From Moraxellaceae bacterium (GTDB lineage: Bacteria > Pseudomonadota > Gammaproteobacteria > Burkholderiales > Rhodocyclaceae): 42,736 bases of DNA. The notes beneath the pieces are model-generated. The model was not told the origin of the DNA. It was given only the letters and a program-made list of their open reading frames with translations, and made no database searches. This document shows positions 18,722-28,075 of the stretch, piece after piece (position 1 is the stretch's first letter; each line of letters begins with the position of its first letter). Location of the stretch: positions 12,632-55,367 of the forward strand of contig JAVHYF010000022.1 in NCBI GenBank assembly GCA_031119205.1. Reading direction: 5' to 3'. The position numbers and the translations under genes were made by a program.

Positions 18722-19183
18722 TCAGCGAATTTGCAGATCCACGACCACCACCGCGTCGTACCCCCGCCAGGTCAGCGGAATGACGAAAGGCCGCGTCGCA
18801 CCACTGGCGCGGATGGCCATGCCACGGCCACGACGTGGCACCGATATTTCCAGGCCTTCGCCCAGTTCGCGCCGCGCGCGGCCCGAGAACGTATTGGCGA
18901 TCTCACCCACCAGATCCAGATGGTCTTCCTCGCTGTACGTCCCCTCACCTGTCACCAGCAACAAGTGGGACAACATGCCGCGCGGTGCGGAGAAGTACAG
19001 GCAGCCACGCCAGTCGCCGCGGACGTCGATGATGCCGGTGTAATCGAAACGTGGCAGTTCGCTGCGCGGATCGGCGAGATAGGCCGAGCGCACATCGGCG
19101 CCATCTCCGCTGGAATGCGCGAAGAAGTGCGTCACCGAGTCCACGAAGGCACGCAGTTCGTTCTCTTGCAGTTCAGTCGTCAT
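18722..19183 (-). CDS. CheX-like CheY phosphatase
   Basis: 153-residue cytoplasmic protein of the CheC/CheX/FliY phosphatase fold. The phosphatase helix is DLVGEIANTFSGRARREL (about 89-106), with the Glu and Asn spaced E-x2-N as in CheX. The YTGIIDVRGDWRGCLYFSAP segment is the family's beta strand. It is the last gene of a minus-strand operon after the CheY-like regulator, 22 bp away, so its target is probably that regulator. A role in turning the signal off is inferred. Confidence 0.8.
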   Translation of the reverse strand: MTTELQENELRAFVDSVTHFFAHSSGDGADVRSAYLADPRSELPRFDYTGIIDVRGDWRGCLYFSAPRGMLSHLLLVTGEGTYSEEDHLDLVGEIANTFSGRARRELGEGLEISVPRRGRGMAIRASGATRPFVIPLTWRGYDAVVVVDLQIR

Positions 19184-19205
19184 CGCTTCCCTGTCCCGAC
19201 CCGCC

Positions 19206-19574
19206 TCAGTCTTTCATCAGTTCGCGCAAGCTGCCCACCAGTTCGGAATTGGTGAAAGGCTTGTGCAGATAGCCGTGCGCGCCGCACATCAGGGCCTGCA
19301 GCGCAGTCCGCTTGTCACCCAGCGCAGACACCACCAGGATGCGGACGTTATCCGACATCAGGACCAGACGCTTGATGCAGTCGATACCATCCATCTCCGG
19401 CATCGTCAGGTCCATGGTCACGATGTCCGGACGATGCTGCGCGAACAGCGATACAGCCTCGCCACCATGACGCGCCATGCCCACGATGTCGATACGCGGC
19501 AGGTCAGGATGATTGGCAAGCTGGGCAATGCGGTTACGGATGATCGACGAGTCGTCGACAATCATCATCCTCAT
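19206..19574 (-). CDS. CheY-like single-domain response regulator
   Basis: 122-residue receiver domain with no output domain. The acidic pocket is D7/D8, the phosphorylation site Asp55 (VTMDLTMPEMDG), the switch residue Ser83 (VVSA) and Lys105 (HKPF). It starts with ATG at 19574 and overlaps the stop of the kinase gene by 4 bases, so the two are translationally coupled. It most likely takes phosphate from the membrane CheA-like kinase and is dephosphorylated by the CheX-like product. Its downstream partner (flagellum, pilus or enzyme) is not visible here. Confidence 0.9.
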   Translation of the reverse strand: MRMMIVDDSSIIRNRIAQLANHPDLPRIDIVGMARHGGEAVSLFAQHRPDIVTMDLTMPEMDGIDCIKRLVLMSDNVRILVVSALGDKRTALQALMCGAHGYLHKPFTNSELVGSLRELMKD

Positions 19575-21643
19575 GCCGTTGCCATCCCTGCCGGGCTCGC
19601 GACACCCGCCGGAAATTCGACGCGGAATTCCGTGTACTGCCCTGGCTGCGTAAACAGCTTGAGATGGCCCCCGATGCGCCGCACGGCCTCCGCCACCACG
19701 TCCAGCCCGACGCCGCGACCAGCATGTTCGTCCAGCTTTTCCGCCGTCGTGAAGCCGGGGCGGAAGATCTCCATCACCACCTGCTTGTCGGACAGGCTCG
19801 CCAGCGCCTCTTCCGAATAGCGACCAGAGTCGCGCAGGGCTTCGCGCAGCCGTGGAGCGCTGAGCCCGCGACCGTCATCGCGCACGGACAACGCGTAACG
19901 CGACGGACCTGCCGGCAACAGGGCGATCTTCACACGACCTTGCTCCGCCTTCCCGGCCGCAGCACGCTCCTGCGGGGTCTCGATGCCATGCACGACCGCG
20001 TTGCGCACCAGCTGCGAAGCAATGGCGCGCAAGGCACTCGCCGCCTGCGGCGCCAGACTGTCCATCTCGTCCAGCGCGATGTCTGTATGCACTGTCTTGC
20101 TGTACTGACCTGCAACGCGCTGGGTCAGCGACGCCAGCGCATCGCTCATCTCGCGTTCGCTCGCAACCGCAGCCGGCGCCTTCACGAACTGCGAGACGAT
20201 CTTGCGCAGCCACGCCGTCCGCTCGAACAAGGCCTGCAGGTGCACCGACACCCCGATCAACTCCTCACCAGCGAAGTTGTCGCGGCCCCGCAGCCCGGCC
20301 AGCGCGGCTTCAAAAGCCTCACAGTCGCCCACCACGAAGTCCAGCTCCAGCGTCGCCGCGTTGCCCTTGATGCCGTGGATGCGACGGAATACATGATCAA
20401 TCAGGCGACGATACTCCCCCGTGCGCCCCTCGACGGCCTTCAGACGATCGTTCACATCCAGCAGCGCCGTCTCGGTATCCGAAATGAAGTTCGACAGAAC
20501 GCCGGGTTGCAACTGCATCAACTGCAGTAGCAGGCCAAGCTGCCGTTCGGCATGGTTGCGAAGGCCTTCGATTTCGCCGCGCAAAGCCACCACCGCAGAC
20601 ACATCCGCCACCGTCACCAGCAAGTGCGACAGCTCGCCGCCCACCACCACGCGGTTCAGGTCGAAGCTCAGGTGGCGCACGCCGTCCACCGTCCCCACCG
20701 CCACTTCACGCAAGGGATTGAGGTCGCGCACGAGGGCAGGCTTGACGCGATCCCCCATCAACAGACGCGCGTAGTCCAGCGCCATCTGGTGATCCTCCGC
20801 CTTCAGCATGCCCTTGAGCACGGTCGCAAAGTCGTCACCCGGCGAGACTTTGCGGCCCAGCAGCTTCTCCAGTGACGCAGACGCCTGCGATCCGATGCGG
20901 AAATCGCGGTCGATCAGGAACAGACCTTCCTGCACCGTCGCCAGGATTTCCGCGGTTTCCCGCTGCGCGGCCTCGACCCGTTCATCGCTCGCGCGAAGCT
21001 GACGGATGAACTTGAAGAGAATGAACAGGAAGTTGGCCAGGGCCAGCGCGATGCCGATGGTCTGCACCAGCCGCAGGCGCTCGGCCTTGGCTGCAGCCAC
21101 GACCTCGAGACGCACGGTCAGATCATTCATCAGCTTCAGCAAACGCGCGTTCTCGCTGCGCGCCGCAAGCGCAGCCTGCTCCGCGATCGCCGGTAGCGGA
21201 GCGCCAGTCGTCACTGCAGACAGGGTCGCCTTGTACGGCGCCCACATGATCGACGCCTCCTGCAGCACGCGCTGTCCCTCTGCGTCGCTCACGGCATTCA
21301 GCACGACGGGCTTTCCATCCGCACCGGGCACTTCGCCACCGTTGATGAAGGCTTCGAGCGTACGGTCGAACAGCGCGACCGCCCCCTTCAGTTCCTCGCC
21401 GGTGGCCTTTCCGTCTTCACCCGCCTTCAGGTCCGCATCCAGCGCCAGTGCCGACTTGGCCATGCGCTGCGACAGCATGCGCTGACGACCGGACAGGTTG
21501 ATCGCCACCGCGTCCGCACTGATCTCGTAGGAGGTGTAGAAGTTGAGCAGCAGCACCCCGAGGTCGAACACCAGGAAGCAGCCAACCGCCAGCATGATGG
21601 CGCGGTACTTACCAAGCAGGGCTTTGCCGAGAAGGGATTGCAT
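19571..21643 (-). CDS. Integral-membrane CheA-like histidine kinase with PilJ sensor domain
   Basis: 690-residue hybrid of chemoreceptor and CheA. TM1 is at 14-36. A periplasmic PilJ-type domain (about 45-185) carries the NLSGRQRMLSQRMAKSAL signature of nitrate/type-IV-pilus sensors. TM2 is at 194-214, followed by a coiled coil and PAS-like domain (225-350). A histidine phosphotransfer domain has His423 in RRIHGIKGNA. The HATPase domain has N-box Asn548, DDGRG at 589-593 and GRGVG at 642-646. The protein ends right after the ATPase domain, so the CheW-like domain of true CheA is missing. The kinase can therefore sense and phosphorylate without CheW or a separate receptor. The ATG at 21643 lacks a strong ribosome-binding site. 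First gene of the kinase-regulator-phosphatase operon. In the 293 bp between it and tRNA-His I see only the terminator at 21892-21928. Confidence 0.88.
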   Translation of the reverse strand: MQSLLGKALLGKYRAIMLAVGCFLVFDLGVLLLNFYTSYEISADAVAINLSGRQRMLSQRMAKSALALDADLKAGEDGKATGEELKGAVALFDRTLEAFINGGEVPGADGKPVVLNAVSDAEGQRVLQEASIMWAPYKATLSAVTTGAPLPAIAEQAALAARSENARLLKLMNDLTVRLEVVAAAKAERLRLVQTIGIALALANFLFILFKFIRQLRASDERVEAAQRETAEILATVQEGLFLIDRDFRIGSQASASLEKLLGRKVSPGDDFATVLKGMLKAEDHQMALDYARLLMGDRVKPALVRDLNPLREVAVGTVDGVRHLSFDLNRVVVGGELSHLLVTVADVSAVVALRGEIEGLRNHAERQLGLLLQLMQLQPGVLSNFISDTETALLDVNDRLKAVEGRTGEYRRLIDHVFRRIHGIKGNAATLELDFVVGDCEAFEAALAGLRGRDNFAGEELIGVSVHLQALFERTAWLRKIVSQFVKAPAAVASEREMSDALASLTQRVAGQYSKTVHTDIALDEMDSLAPQAASALRAIASQLVRNAVVHGIETPQERAAAGKAEQGRVKIALLPAGPSRYALSVRDDGRGLSAPRLREALRDSGRYSEEALASLSDKQVVMEIFRPGFTTAEKLDEHAGRGVGLDVVAEAVRRIGGHLKLFTQPGQYTEFRVEFPAGVASPAGMATA

Positions 21644-21891
21644 GCAGAGGGCTCCGGTCGATGATGACTCGCAGCGCCATGTGCAAAAAACAGGCCATGC
21701 CCAGGATGGGGCGTTCTGCGTGGCTGAGCACGCCTTTTGAGTGGCAACGCACCGACCGTGGGCGCGCGGATTGGTTGCATGCCCGAAGTGCGGGCACGCA
21801 TATCCCCGTCATGTCTCGATCCAGATATAGCGGCCCGGAGAGGATCGCTGGATCGATGCATATCGCCCCGACGCGAGAAAGCAACGACGTA

Positions 21892-21928
21892 AACGAAATT
21901 GCCGACCTCGAAGGTCGGCAATTTCGTT
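21892..21928 (-). terminator. Long hairpin downstream of the tRNA cluster
   Basis: A perfect 17-bp stem (21892-21908 with 21912-21928) has the 3-base loop CGA and ends in GTTT on the minus strand, 8 bases after the tRNA-His 3' end. The U-tract is short, but the long stem probably ends the tRNA transcript. Confidence 0.75.
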
Positions 21929-21936
21929 GAAATACT

Positions 21937-22013
21937 TGGGGCGATGGACGGGGATCGAACCCGCGACAGCCGGAATCACAATCCGGTACTCTACCAACTG
22001 AGCTACCACCGCC
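21937..22013 (-). tRNA. tRNA-His (GTG)
   Basis: Cloverleaf with acceptor GCGGTGG/CCATCGC (one G-U pair), an extra 5' G at position -1 opposite C73 as expected for tRNA-His, D-arm TAGCTCAGTTGGTAGAG, anticodon GTG in CCGGATTGTGATTCCGG, T-arm GGTTCGATCC and encoded CCA. Third in the Pro-Arg-His cluster. Confidence 0.97.
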
Positions 22014-22058
22014 ACCGATGGTCATCGCAACCTTGCGGCTGCGCCAACCAGAACCGAG

Positions 22059-22135
22059 TGGCCTGCCCGAAGGGAATCGAACCCCTAACCTACGGCTTAG
22101 AAGGCCGTTGCTCTATCCAGTTGAGCTACGGGCAG
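22059..22135 (-). tRNA. tRNA-Arg (TCT)
   Basis: Acceptor CTGCCCG/CGGGCAG, D-arm TAGCTCAACTGGATAGAG, anticodon TCT in ACGGCCTTCTAAGCCGT, T-arm GGTTCGATTCC, discriminator G and encoded CCA. It reads AGA codons, rare in this GC-rich genome. Second in the cluster. Confidence 0.96.
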
Positions 22136-22201
22136 ACTTCCTGACACCCTCTGCAGGTCACGGGCCGAACCAACAGGCACCATGCTTCAACTACCAAAAA
22201 C

Positions 22202-22278
22202 TGGTCGGGGTGGAGAGATTCGAACTCCCGACATCTTGCTCCCAAAGCAAGCGCGCTACCGGACTGCGCTACACCCCG
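22202..22278 (-). tRNA. tRNA-Pro (TGG)
   Basis: Acceptor CGGGGTG/CACCCCG, D-arm TAGCGCAGTCCGGTAGCG, anticodon TGG in CTTGCTTTGGGAGCAAG, T-arm GAGTTCGAATCTC, discriminator A and encoded CCA. First tRNA transcribed, 67 bp after the fadD stop codon, so it may share the fadD transcript or have its own promoter. Confidence 0.97.
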
Positions 22279-22345
22279 AGAGGCGAGATTCTAGGGGAAC
22301 TTGCCCGCTTTCGTCAAACGCTGCGCTGCAAGAAGTGCAAAGAAA

Positions 22346-24025
22346 CTATGCGGCCTTGGCCGGTTCGTCACGCAGGGCACGGCGCAGTATCTTGCCGACA
22401 TTGGTCTTCGGCAGCTCGGTGCGGAATTCCACCTGCCGTGGCACCTTGTATCCGGTCAGGCTCTTCTTGCAATGCGCGATGACGTCTTCGACCTTCAGGG
22501 CCGGATCGCGACGCACGACATAGAGCTTCACCGCCTCGCCGGAATGCTCGTCCGGCACGCCGACCGCGGCAACTTCCACGATGCCGGGGTGAGTGGCCGC
22601 CACATCTTCCACCTCGTTCGGATACACGTTGAAACCGGACACCAGGATCATGTCCTTCTTGCGGTCAACGATGCGCACGAAACCCTGCTCGTCCACGGTC
22701 GCCACGTCCCCCGTCTTGAGGTAGCCGTCTGCGGTCATGACCTTGGCTGTCTCTTCCGGCTTGTTCCAGTAGCCACGCATCACCTGCGGACCGCGCACGC
22801 ACAGCTCGCCGGGCTGGCCCAGCGGCACCTCGTTGCCATCGTCATCGCGGATGGAGATTTCGGTTGATGGCACCGGTTGGCCGATGGACCCGTTGTAGGC
22901 AGTGATATCCAGCGGGTTGATGCACACGGCAGGCGAGGTCTCGGTCAGACCGTAGGCCTCGCGCAACGGAATGCCGGTGATCTGCTGCCACTTCTCCGCC
23001 ACTGCACGCTGCACCGCCATGCCGCCTCCCAGCGCGCAACGCAACTCGGAGAAATCGAGCTGCGCGAACTCCGGCCTGTTCAACAGCGCGTTGAACAAGG
23101 TGTTCACACCGGTGATGGCCGTGAACTTGTGTTTTCCCAGTTCCTTGATGAACCCGGGAATATCCTTGGGGTTGGTGATCAGCACATTGGTCGCGCCGAT
23201 CTTCATGAAGGTCAGGCAGTTCGCGGTCAGCGAGAAGATGTGATACAGCGGCAACGCCGTGATGATGGTCTCCTGCCCTTCCCGCAGGCGGGGTTTGATC
23301 CAGGCATGCGCCTGCTGCAGGTTGGCCACGATGTTCCGGTGCGTCAGCACGGCGCCCTTTGCCACACCCGTGGTTCCGCCGGTGTATTGCAGGAAGGCGA
23401 TGTCGTCATGGGTAACATCGACCGGCTTCAGCGGCTGGCGACTGCCGTGTGCCAGCGCCTGCTTGAAACTGATGTGGCCGGGCAGCTGCCAGGGCGGCAC
23501 CATCTTCTTCACATGGCGCACCACCAGATTGACGATCAGCCCCTTGAGCCCGAGCAGCTCACCCAGGCTGGTCACCACGACATGCTTGATCCCCGTGGCA
23601 CCAATGACCTTCTGCAAGGTGCAGGCGAAGTTCTCCAGGATGACGATGGCCTCTGCACCGGAATCCTTGAGCTGGTGCTCCAGTTCGCGCGGGGTGTACA
23701 GCGGATTGCAGTTGACCACCGTGTAACCCGCACGCAACGCCCCGAACATGGCAATGGGATACTGCAGCGTATTCGGCATCATGATCGCCACGCGCGCGCC
23801 GCGCGCGAGCTTCAGCTCGTTCTGCAGGTAGGAGCCGAACTTCGCGGAAAGATCGTTCAGTTCGCGGTAGGTGATGCTGCCGCCCATGTTGAGGTAGGCG
23901 TCGCGATCAGCGAACTTCGCGACGCTGACATCGAAGAGATGGCCGAGGGAACGGAACTCGTTGATGTCGATCTCCGCAGGCACACCTTGCGGGTAACTCT
24001 TGAGCCAGACCTTTTCCATCTTCAT
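22346..24025 (-). CDS. fadD: Long-chain fatty acid-CoA ligase
   Basis: Activates fatty acids to acyl-CoA through an acyl-adenylate, for beta-oxidation or lipid synthesis. It has 559 residues from the ATG at 24025 with AGGAG upstream. ANL-superfamily motifs: [13 protein letters not shown] (phosphate loop, about 215), [22 protein letters not shown] (Asp that binds the ribose) and [21 protein letters not shown] (hinge), with the catalytic Lys near the C-terminus ([11 protein letters not shown]). Length and the N-terminal [14 protein letters not shown] are typical of proteobacterial FadD. No beta-oxidation genes are next to it. Confidence 0.93.
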   Translation of the reverse strand: MKMEKVWLKSYPQGVPAEIDINEFRSLGHLFDVSVAKFADRDAYLNMGGSITYRELNDLSAKFGSYLQNELKLARGARVAIMMPNTLQYPIAMFGALRAGYTVVNCNPLYTPRELEHQLKDSGAEAIVILENFACTLQKVIGATGIKHVVVTSLGELLGLKGLIVNLVVRHVKKMVPPWQLPGHISFKQALAHGSRQPLKPVDVTHDDIAFLQYTGGTTGVAKGAVLTHRNIVANLQQAHAWIKPRLREGQETIITALPLYHIFSLTANCLTFMKIGATNVLITNPKDIPGFIKELGKHKFTAITGVNTLFNALLNRPEFAQLDFSELRCALGGGMAVQRAVAEKWQQITGIPLREAYGLTETSPAVCINPLDITAYNGSIGQPVPSTEISIRDDDGNEVPLGQPGELCVRGPQVMRGYWNKPEETAKVMTADGYLKTGDVATVDEQGFVRIVDRKKDMILVSGFNVYPNEVEDVAATHPGIVEVAAVGVPDEHSGEAVKLYVVRRDPALKVEDVIAHCKKSLTGYKVPRQVEFRTELPKTNVGKILRRALRDEPAKAA

Positions 24026-24116
24026 GTCTCCTCGTCAGAGGTCGTTATGTTGTGTGTTGCAGCAAGTGGCCGCGTTGCCACCTGTCTTCGGTTTCACAGC
24101 GACGTCACGCTGCCTC

Positions 24117-24166
24117 AACAAACAAAAGGGCGGTGCCACTCACCTGCATGAGCCGGCATCGCCCTT
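24117..24166 (-). terminator. Intrinsic terminator of the CBS-domain gene
   Basis: AAGGGCGGTGCC (24126-24137) pairs with GGCATCGCCCTT (24155-24166) with one G-U pair and a 17-base loop. The left flank ACAAACAAA becomes a T-rich tail on the minus strand. It lies 26 bp after the CBS gene stop codon. Confidence 0.75.
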
Positions 24167-24192
24167 CCCGTCAACCTGTCGCTCGGCAGCGT

Positions 24193-24648
24193 TCAGGCTG
24201 ATGCCTCTTCATCATCAGACGGCCAGTTCTTGATGTAGTTCTTGAGCATCCGGTTTTCGAAGCCCTGTTCCTCGAGCATCGCCTTCGCCACGTCATGGAA
24301 GGAAACTACTCCCAGAAGCGTCCCTCCCTCCACCACCGGCAGATAGCGCTGGTGGTGATCGACCATCAGGCGACGCAACTCGTCCACACTCATTCCCGGG
24401 TTGGCGACGAAGGGCTCGCGGATCATCGCGTCCGACACCTTCGCTTCGCGCCAGCCCATGCCGGCCTTCGCCAGTGCGGCGAGCATCTCGCGGAACGTGA
24501 GCATGCCCACCAGCTCGCCACCTTCGAATACCGCCAGGGAGCCGATGTCCTGCTCGGTCATGACGGTAACCGCCTCCTGCAGGCTGCGCTCGGGCGCAAT
24601 GGTGTAGAGCACCTTGCCCTTGATGGCAAGAATTTCACTGACCAGCAT
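24193..24648 (-). CDS. Two-CBS-domain protein
   Basis: 151-residue cytoplasmic protein made of one CBS pair (about 8-62 and 73-128), a module that binds adenosyl nucleotides and usually controls a partner. Motifs are TMTEQDIGSLAVF-like and DHHQRYLPVVEGGTLLGVVSFHDV. No catalytic domain is attached. The ATG at 24648 has a GGAG ribosome-binding site. It stands alone between fadD and addA, so no partner is implied. Confidence 0.85.
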   Translation of the reverse strand: MLVSEILAIKGKVLYTIAPERSLQEAVTVMTEQDIGSLAVFEGGELVGMLTFREMLAALAKAGMGWREAKVSDAMIREPFVANPGMSVDELRRLMVDHHQRYLPVVEGGTLLGVVSFHDVAKAMLEEQGFENRMLKNYIKNWPSDDEEASA

Positions 24649-24790
24649 CTGCTTCTCCTTCGCCGTAACTTTTTTGTGTTCGTTGCGTATGCCGCAATGT
24701 TAGTCCAAGGCCACAGCGCGCGGAATCCGTGCTTTACGAGGAGTCACGACCGGGACAGCGTCCAGGTCGCCATACCTATCAGTATGGAAT

Positions 24791-27700
24791 TCACTCTAAC
24801 GTAATTTCTCCGCCCTGCGTGAAGACCAGCAGGCTTTTGAGCCTGCGCTCGGGAAACACCTGATGCAGGGCATCGCGGTAGCGCGCGAGCTGCGTCCGGT
24901 ACTCATCGAGCGGCGCGCTGGCAGCACTGCCGCTCTTGTAGTCCAGCAGCCAGATCGTCTCGCCATCGTCCACCCAGCGATCGATGCGACCGTCGCGACC
25001 ATCGGATGATACGTACGCCGTTTCATTGCCGGCGCGCAGATAGCGGGACGGATCGAACAAGGCCGCGAGTGCCGGACGCTCGAGGATCCGCTGTGCGGCC
25101 TGCGCGACATCAGGCTCAACCGATGGCAGCGGCCAGCCCATGCAATGTGCCTCCAGCCAGGCGTGCAACGCGGTGCCGAAAGCGAGCCCCAGCGACTCAT
25201 CCAGCGCGGCCGGTCTGGCCGCCATGCGCCAGCTGCCGACGCGCGGTACAGGCACGGCCTCGGCCTCATCCGGCGACGCGTCGCCCGCCGGGCGGGATAT
25301 CGCTGGTGCAGCCACCGCCGGCATCGGTGCCTGCAAGGAAGGATGTTCCTCCAGCACAGCGGCGATACGGCGATACGGCGTCATGGCGCTGGCGGCGCGC
25401 GTCGAGTCGATGCCGCTGACCAGCAGGACCTGTTGCGCACGCGTCATCGCGACATACAGCAGGTTCAGCTCCTCGCGCTCGGCGGCCGCTTTCTCGGTTG
25501 CGATGATTTCCGATCTGGAAGGACCAGCCTCGGAAAGTTTTCCCAACAGGGAGAAATGCCTGGGCGCCGTATCCTCAGCTGGCCAGTCCAGCGCGACGCC
25601 GTAGCCTTCGCCACTGCGCAGCGTCGCATTGGCATCGATCAGCCACACGATGGGCGCCTCCAGCCCCTTGGCGCCGTGGATGGTCATGATGCGTACGCGC
25701 CCCGCGTGCTCGCCCTCCTCAGCTCCGGCACCGGCTGCCACCAGGCCTTCATCCGGCGCCTCATCGTCTGACGCGGACAGGCGGCGCAACTCATCGACGA
25801 AACGGGTAAGGCTGGGATAGCGCCCGGCGTCCACATTGAGCGCCAGCTCCAGCAGGGCCTGCAGGTTCGCGTGCACGCCGGGCCACAGGGCTGGCGGCAA
25901 CGCTGCCCGAGTCCGCGAGAACCAGTCGGCCTCGTGGAAGATGCGGTCGATCAGGTCATGTGCAGGCAAGTGCGCTGCCGCACCCAGCCACGCCCGCAGA
26001 AGCGAGACGGCACGCACCAGCGAAGGAGCCCCACTCGACGTAGCCAACCGCTGCAGTGCAGGCCACCAGGAGCCCTCCTGCGCCGAGATCGCCAGCAGTT
26101 CCTCGTCGCTCAGGCTGAAGGCCGGCGTCCGCAGACTGTGTGCGAGATGGAGGTCACTGGCCGGGTCAGCAAGGAAATGCAGCACCGCGAGCAGATCCTT
26201 CGCCTCCAGTGTCTCAAGCAAGCCGCCGCGTCCCGGGCTGACGAAGGGAATACCCGCCGCCCGCAACGCAGCCTCGTAAATGCCGAGTTGCGTCTTGCGA
26301 CGGGTCAGGATCAGCACATCTGCATAGCGCGCGGGCCGTTCCCGACCTGATTTGTCACGCACAAGGACCCGCCCCGCCATCTCCGCGATACGTGCAGCCA
26401 GCAACGCAGCCTCCTCGGCTCGACGCAGGTCTTCTGCTTCGATGCGCGGCGTCACCAACGGATCACGCATGGCTTCAAGTACGGCCCCGGGCGCTTCGGC
26501 CGCGACGGCAATCAAGGGCAGTACCTCCACGCTTGCTGGCCAGTCTGAACGCTCGGCGGTCTGTGGCTCGAAGCCCGCCATATCGGCAGCGCTGCACACC
26601 GCATTCACCAGCGCGACAATGCCCTCGGCATTACGGAAGGTGTGCGCGTTACCGATACGGATCGCGCCGAACTCCGCCTCGAAGTAGTCGACCGCGGCAT
26701 CGAACAGCTTTGGCTCGGCGCGACGGAAGCGATAGATCGATTGCTTCGGATCGCCCACCAGAAAAACGCCGGGACGGTCAGCGCCCATGCCTTGATAGGC
26801 ATCCAGCCAGGCGCGCAGGATCCGCCACTGTAGCGGGTTGGTGTCCTGGAACTCATCGAGCAGGATGTGCCGGTAGCGCGCGTCCAGGCGCGCCTGCAGC
26901 CAGGCGCCGCTGCCTTCCCGTGCAAGCAAGGCGTCGATCTCGGCCTCCAGGTCGGAGAAGTCCATCACCCGGCGCGATTTCTTCAAGCCATCCAGCCGGA
27001 CCAGCAGATGCAGGCCCACGCGCATGGCATGCAGGTTCAACTCGCCGTTGCGTCGGTCCTGCAGGCGCCCCACGACGGCAATCATCCGCTCGCTCCCGCG
27101 CTGGTGCAGATCGAGAAAGCTCGTTTCGCCTGCCTCTCCCAGACGCTTGGCCTGCGCACTGGAGGATTTGCGTGCGCGCGGCTGGCCTTCCTTCGTCAGG
27201 AAGGCCGTGCGGATCGGTGCGAAGCAATCCGCCGGCAACTTGCCGCCGCGCACATCGACCACGGCCTGCGCCAGCGCGTTGCCAAGCGCCTGATCTCCTG
27301 CAGTGTTCTGCCCGAGCAGGCGTGCAAATGCCTCCAGTTCATCGAGGCAATGCGGCGCGACGCAGTCTGCGAACGGATCCTCCGCCGTGCCGAAGGTGTC
27401 CTCCAGCCAACGCTCCAGTGGCGCATCGATTTCGGTGCCGGCGCCGCCCAGCCGGTCAGCCCACACCCGCCACTCAGCCCGCCTGACGACGAAGGACTTG
27501 AGCAGCTTCCGCGCGCTGTGCGCACCGATCTGCTCGTACAACCAGAGCAGCGACTGGGCCAGCGGCTCTTGCGGTGCTCGCGCACAATCACCAGCAAGCT
27601 GTGCCCAGGCTTCGTCGAGCAGCACGGCCGCCGCCTCGTCGAGATTGCGACCGGCCAGCCCGCTGTCGAGTGGCGCCCCCGACAACAGTCTTGCGAACCA

Positions 27701-28075
27701 GCCGTGGAAGGTCGTCACCGTGATCGGTGGGGTGGCCTGCAGCACCGATTCGAACAAACCACGCGCCCGTGGCAGCGCAGCGCGTGCAGCGTCCACCGTC
27801 AGGCCACGCTCACCGAGCATGTGCAGGACGTGCTCATCGCTGCCAGTCGCCAGCTCCACCAGCACGCCGCGCAGGCGCGACTCGATCTCGCGCGCAGCCT
27901 TGCGGGTGTACGTGATGGCGAGAATCTCGCCCGGCTTCACACCGGCGAGCAGCAAGCGCAACAAGCGCGAGGACAACAGCCAGGTCTTGCCACTGCCGGC
28001 GCAGGCTTCGACCGCCACGCTGCGAGCGGGGTCGAGCGCCAGGAAGCGTTGCTGGCGGCGATGTTCAGCGCTCAT
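24791..28075 (-). CDS. addA: AddA-type helicase-nuclease (double-strand break repair)
   Basis: UvrD/Rep-superfamily 1A helicase with a C-terminal RecB-type nuclease, 1094 residues. It partners AddB to resect double-strand ends for recombination. Helicase motifs: Walker A ACAGSGKT (24-31), DEFQDTNPLQW (Walker B), VGDPKQSIYRFRRAEP, MTIHGAKGLEAPIVWL and LLYVAMTRAQQVLLV. The nuclease motif WLLDYKSG is near residue 1050. The GGAGG site precedes the ATG at 28075, and the gene overlaps addB by 11 bases, so the subunits are made together. The symbol follows the AddAB type; in some betaproteobacteria the pair is annotated only as UvrD/REP helicase and PD-(D/E)XK nuclease. Confidence 0.9.
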   Translation of the reverse strand: MSAEHRRQQRFLALDPARSVAVEACAGSGKTWLLSSRLLRLLLAGVKPGEILAITYTRKAAREIESRLRGVLVELATGSDEHVLHMLGERGLTVDAARAALPRARGLFESVLQATPPITVTTFHGWFARLLSGAPLDSGLAGRNLDEAAAVLLDEAWAQLAGDCARAPQEPLAQSLLWLYEQIGAHSARKLLKSFVVRRAEWRVWADRLGGAGTEIDAPLERWLEDTFGTAEDPFADCVAPHCLDELEAFARLLGQNTAGDQALGNALAQAVVDVRGGKLPADCFAPIRTAFLTKEGQPRARKSSSAQAKRLGEAGETSFLDLHQRGSERMIAVVGRLQDRRNGELNLHAMRVGLHLLVRLDGLKKSRRVMDFSDLEAEIDALLAREGSGAWLQARLDARYRHILLDEFQDTNPLQWRILRAWLDAYQGMGADRPGVFLVGDPKQSIYRFRRAEPKLFDAAVDYFEAEFGAIRIGNAHTFRNAEGIVALVNAVCSAADMAGFEPQTAERSDWPASVEVLPLIAVAAEAPGAVLEAMRDPLVTPRIEAEDLRRAEEAALLAARIAEMAGRVLVRDKSGRERPARYADVLILTRRKTQLGIYEAALRAAGIPFVSPGRGGLLETLEAKDLLAVLHFLADPASDLHLAHSLRTPAFSLSDEELLAISAQEGSWWPALQRLATSSGAPSLVRAVSLLRAWLGAAAHLPAHDLIDRIFHEADWFSRTRAALPPALWPGVHANLQALLELALNVDAGRYPSLTRFVDELRRLSASDDEAPDEGLVAAGAGAEEGEHAGRVRIMTIHGAKGLEAPIVWLIDANATLRSGEGYGVALDWPAEDTAPRHFSLLGKLSEAGPSRSEIIATEKAAAEREELNLLYVAMTRAQQVLLVSGIDSTRAASAMTPYRRIAAVLEEHPSLQAPMPAVAAPAISRPAGDASPDEAEAVPVPRVGSWRMAARPAALDESLGLAFGTALHAWLEAHCMGWPLPSVEPDVAQAAQRILERPALAALFDPSRYLRAGNETAYVSSDGRDGRIDRWVDDGETIWLLDYKSGSAASAPLDEYRTQLARYRDALHQVFPERRLKSLLVFTQGGEITLE

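Noticed and set aside
24770-24787. CCATAC/GTATGG inverted repeat just after addA
   Set aside because: Short stem without a T-run on either strand; not enough to call a terminator or operator.
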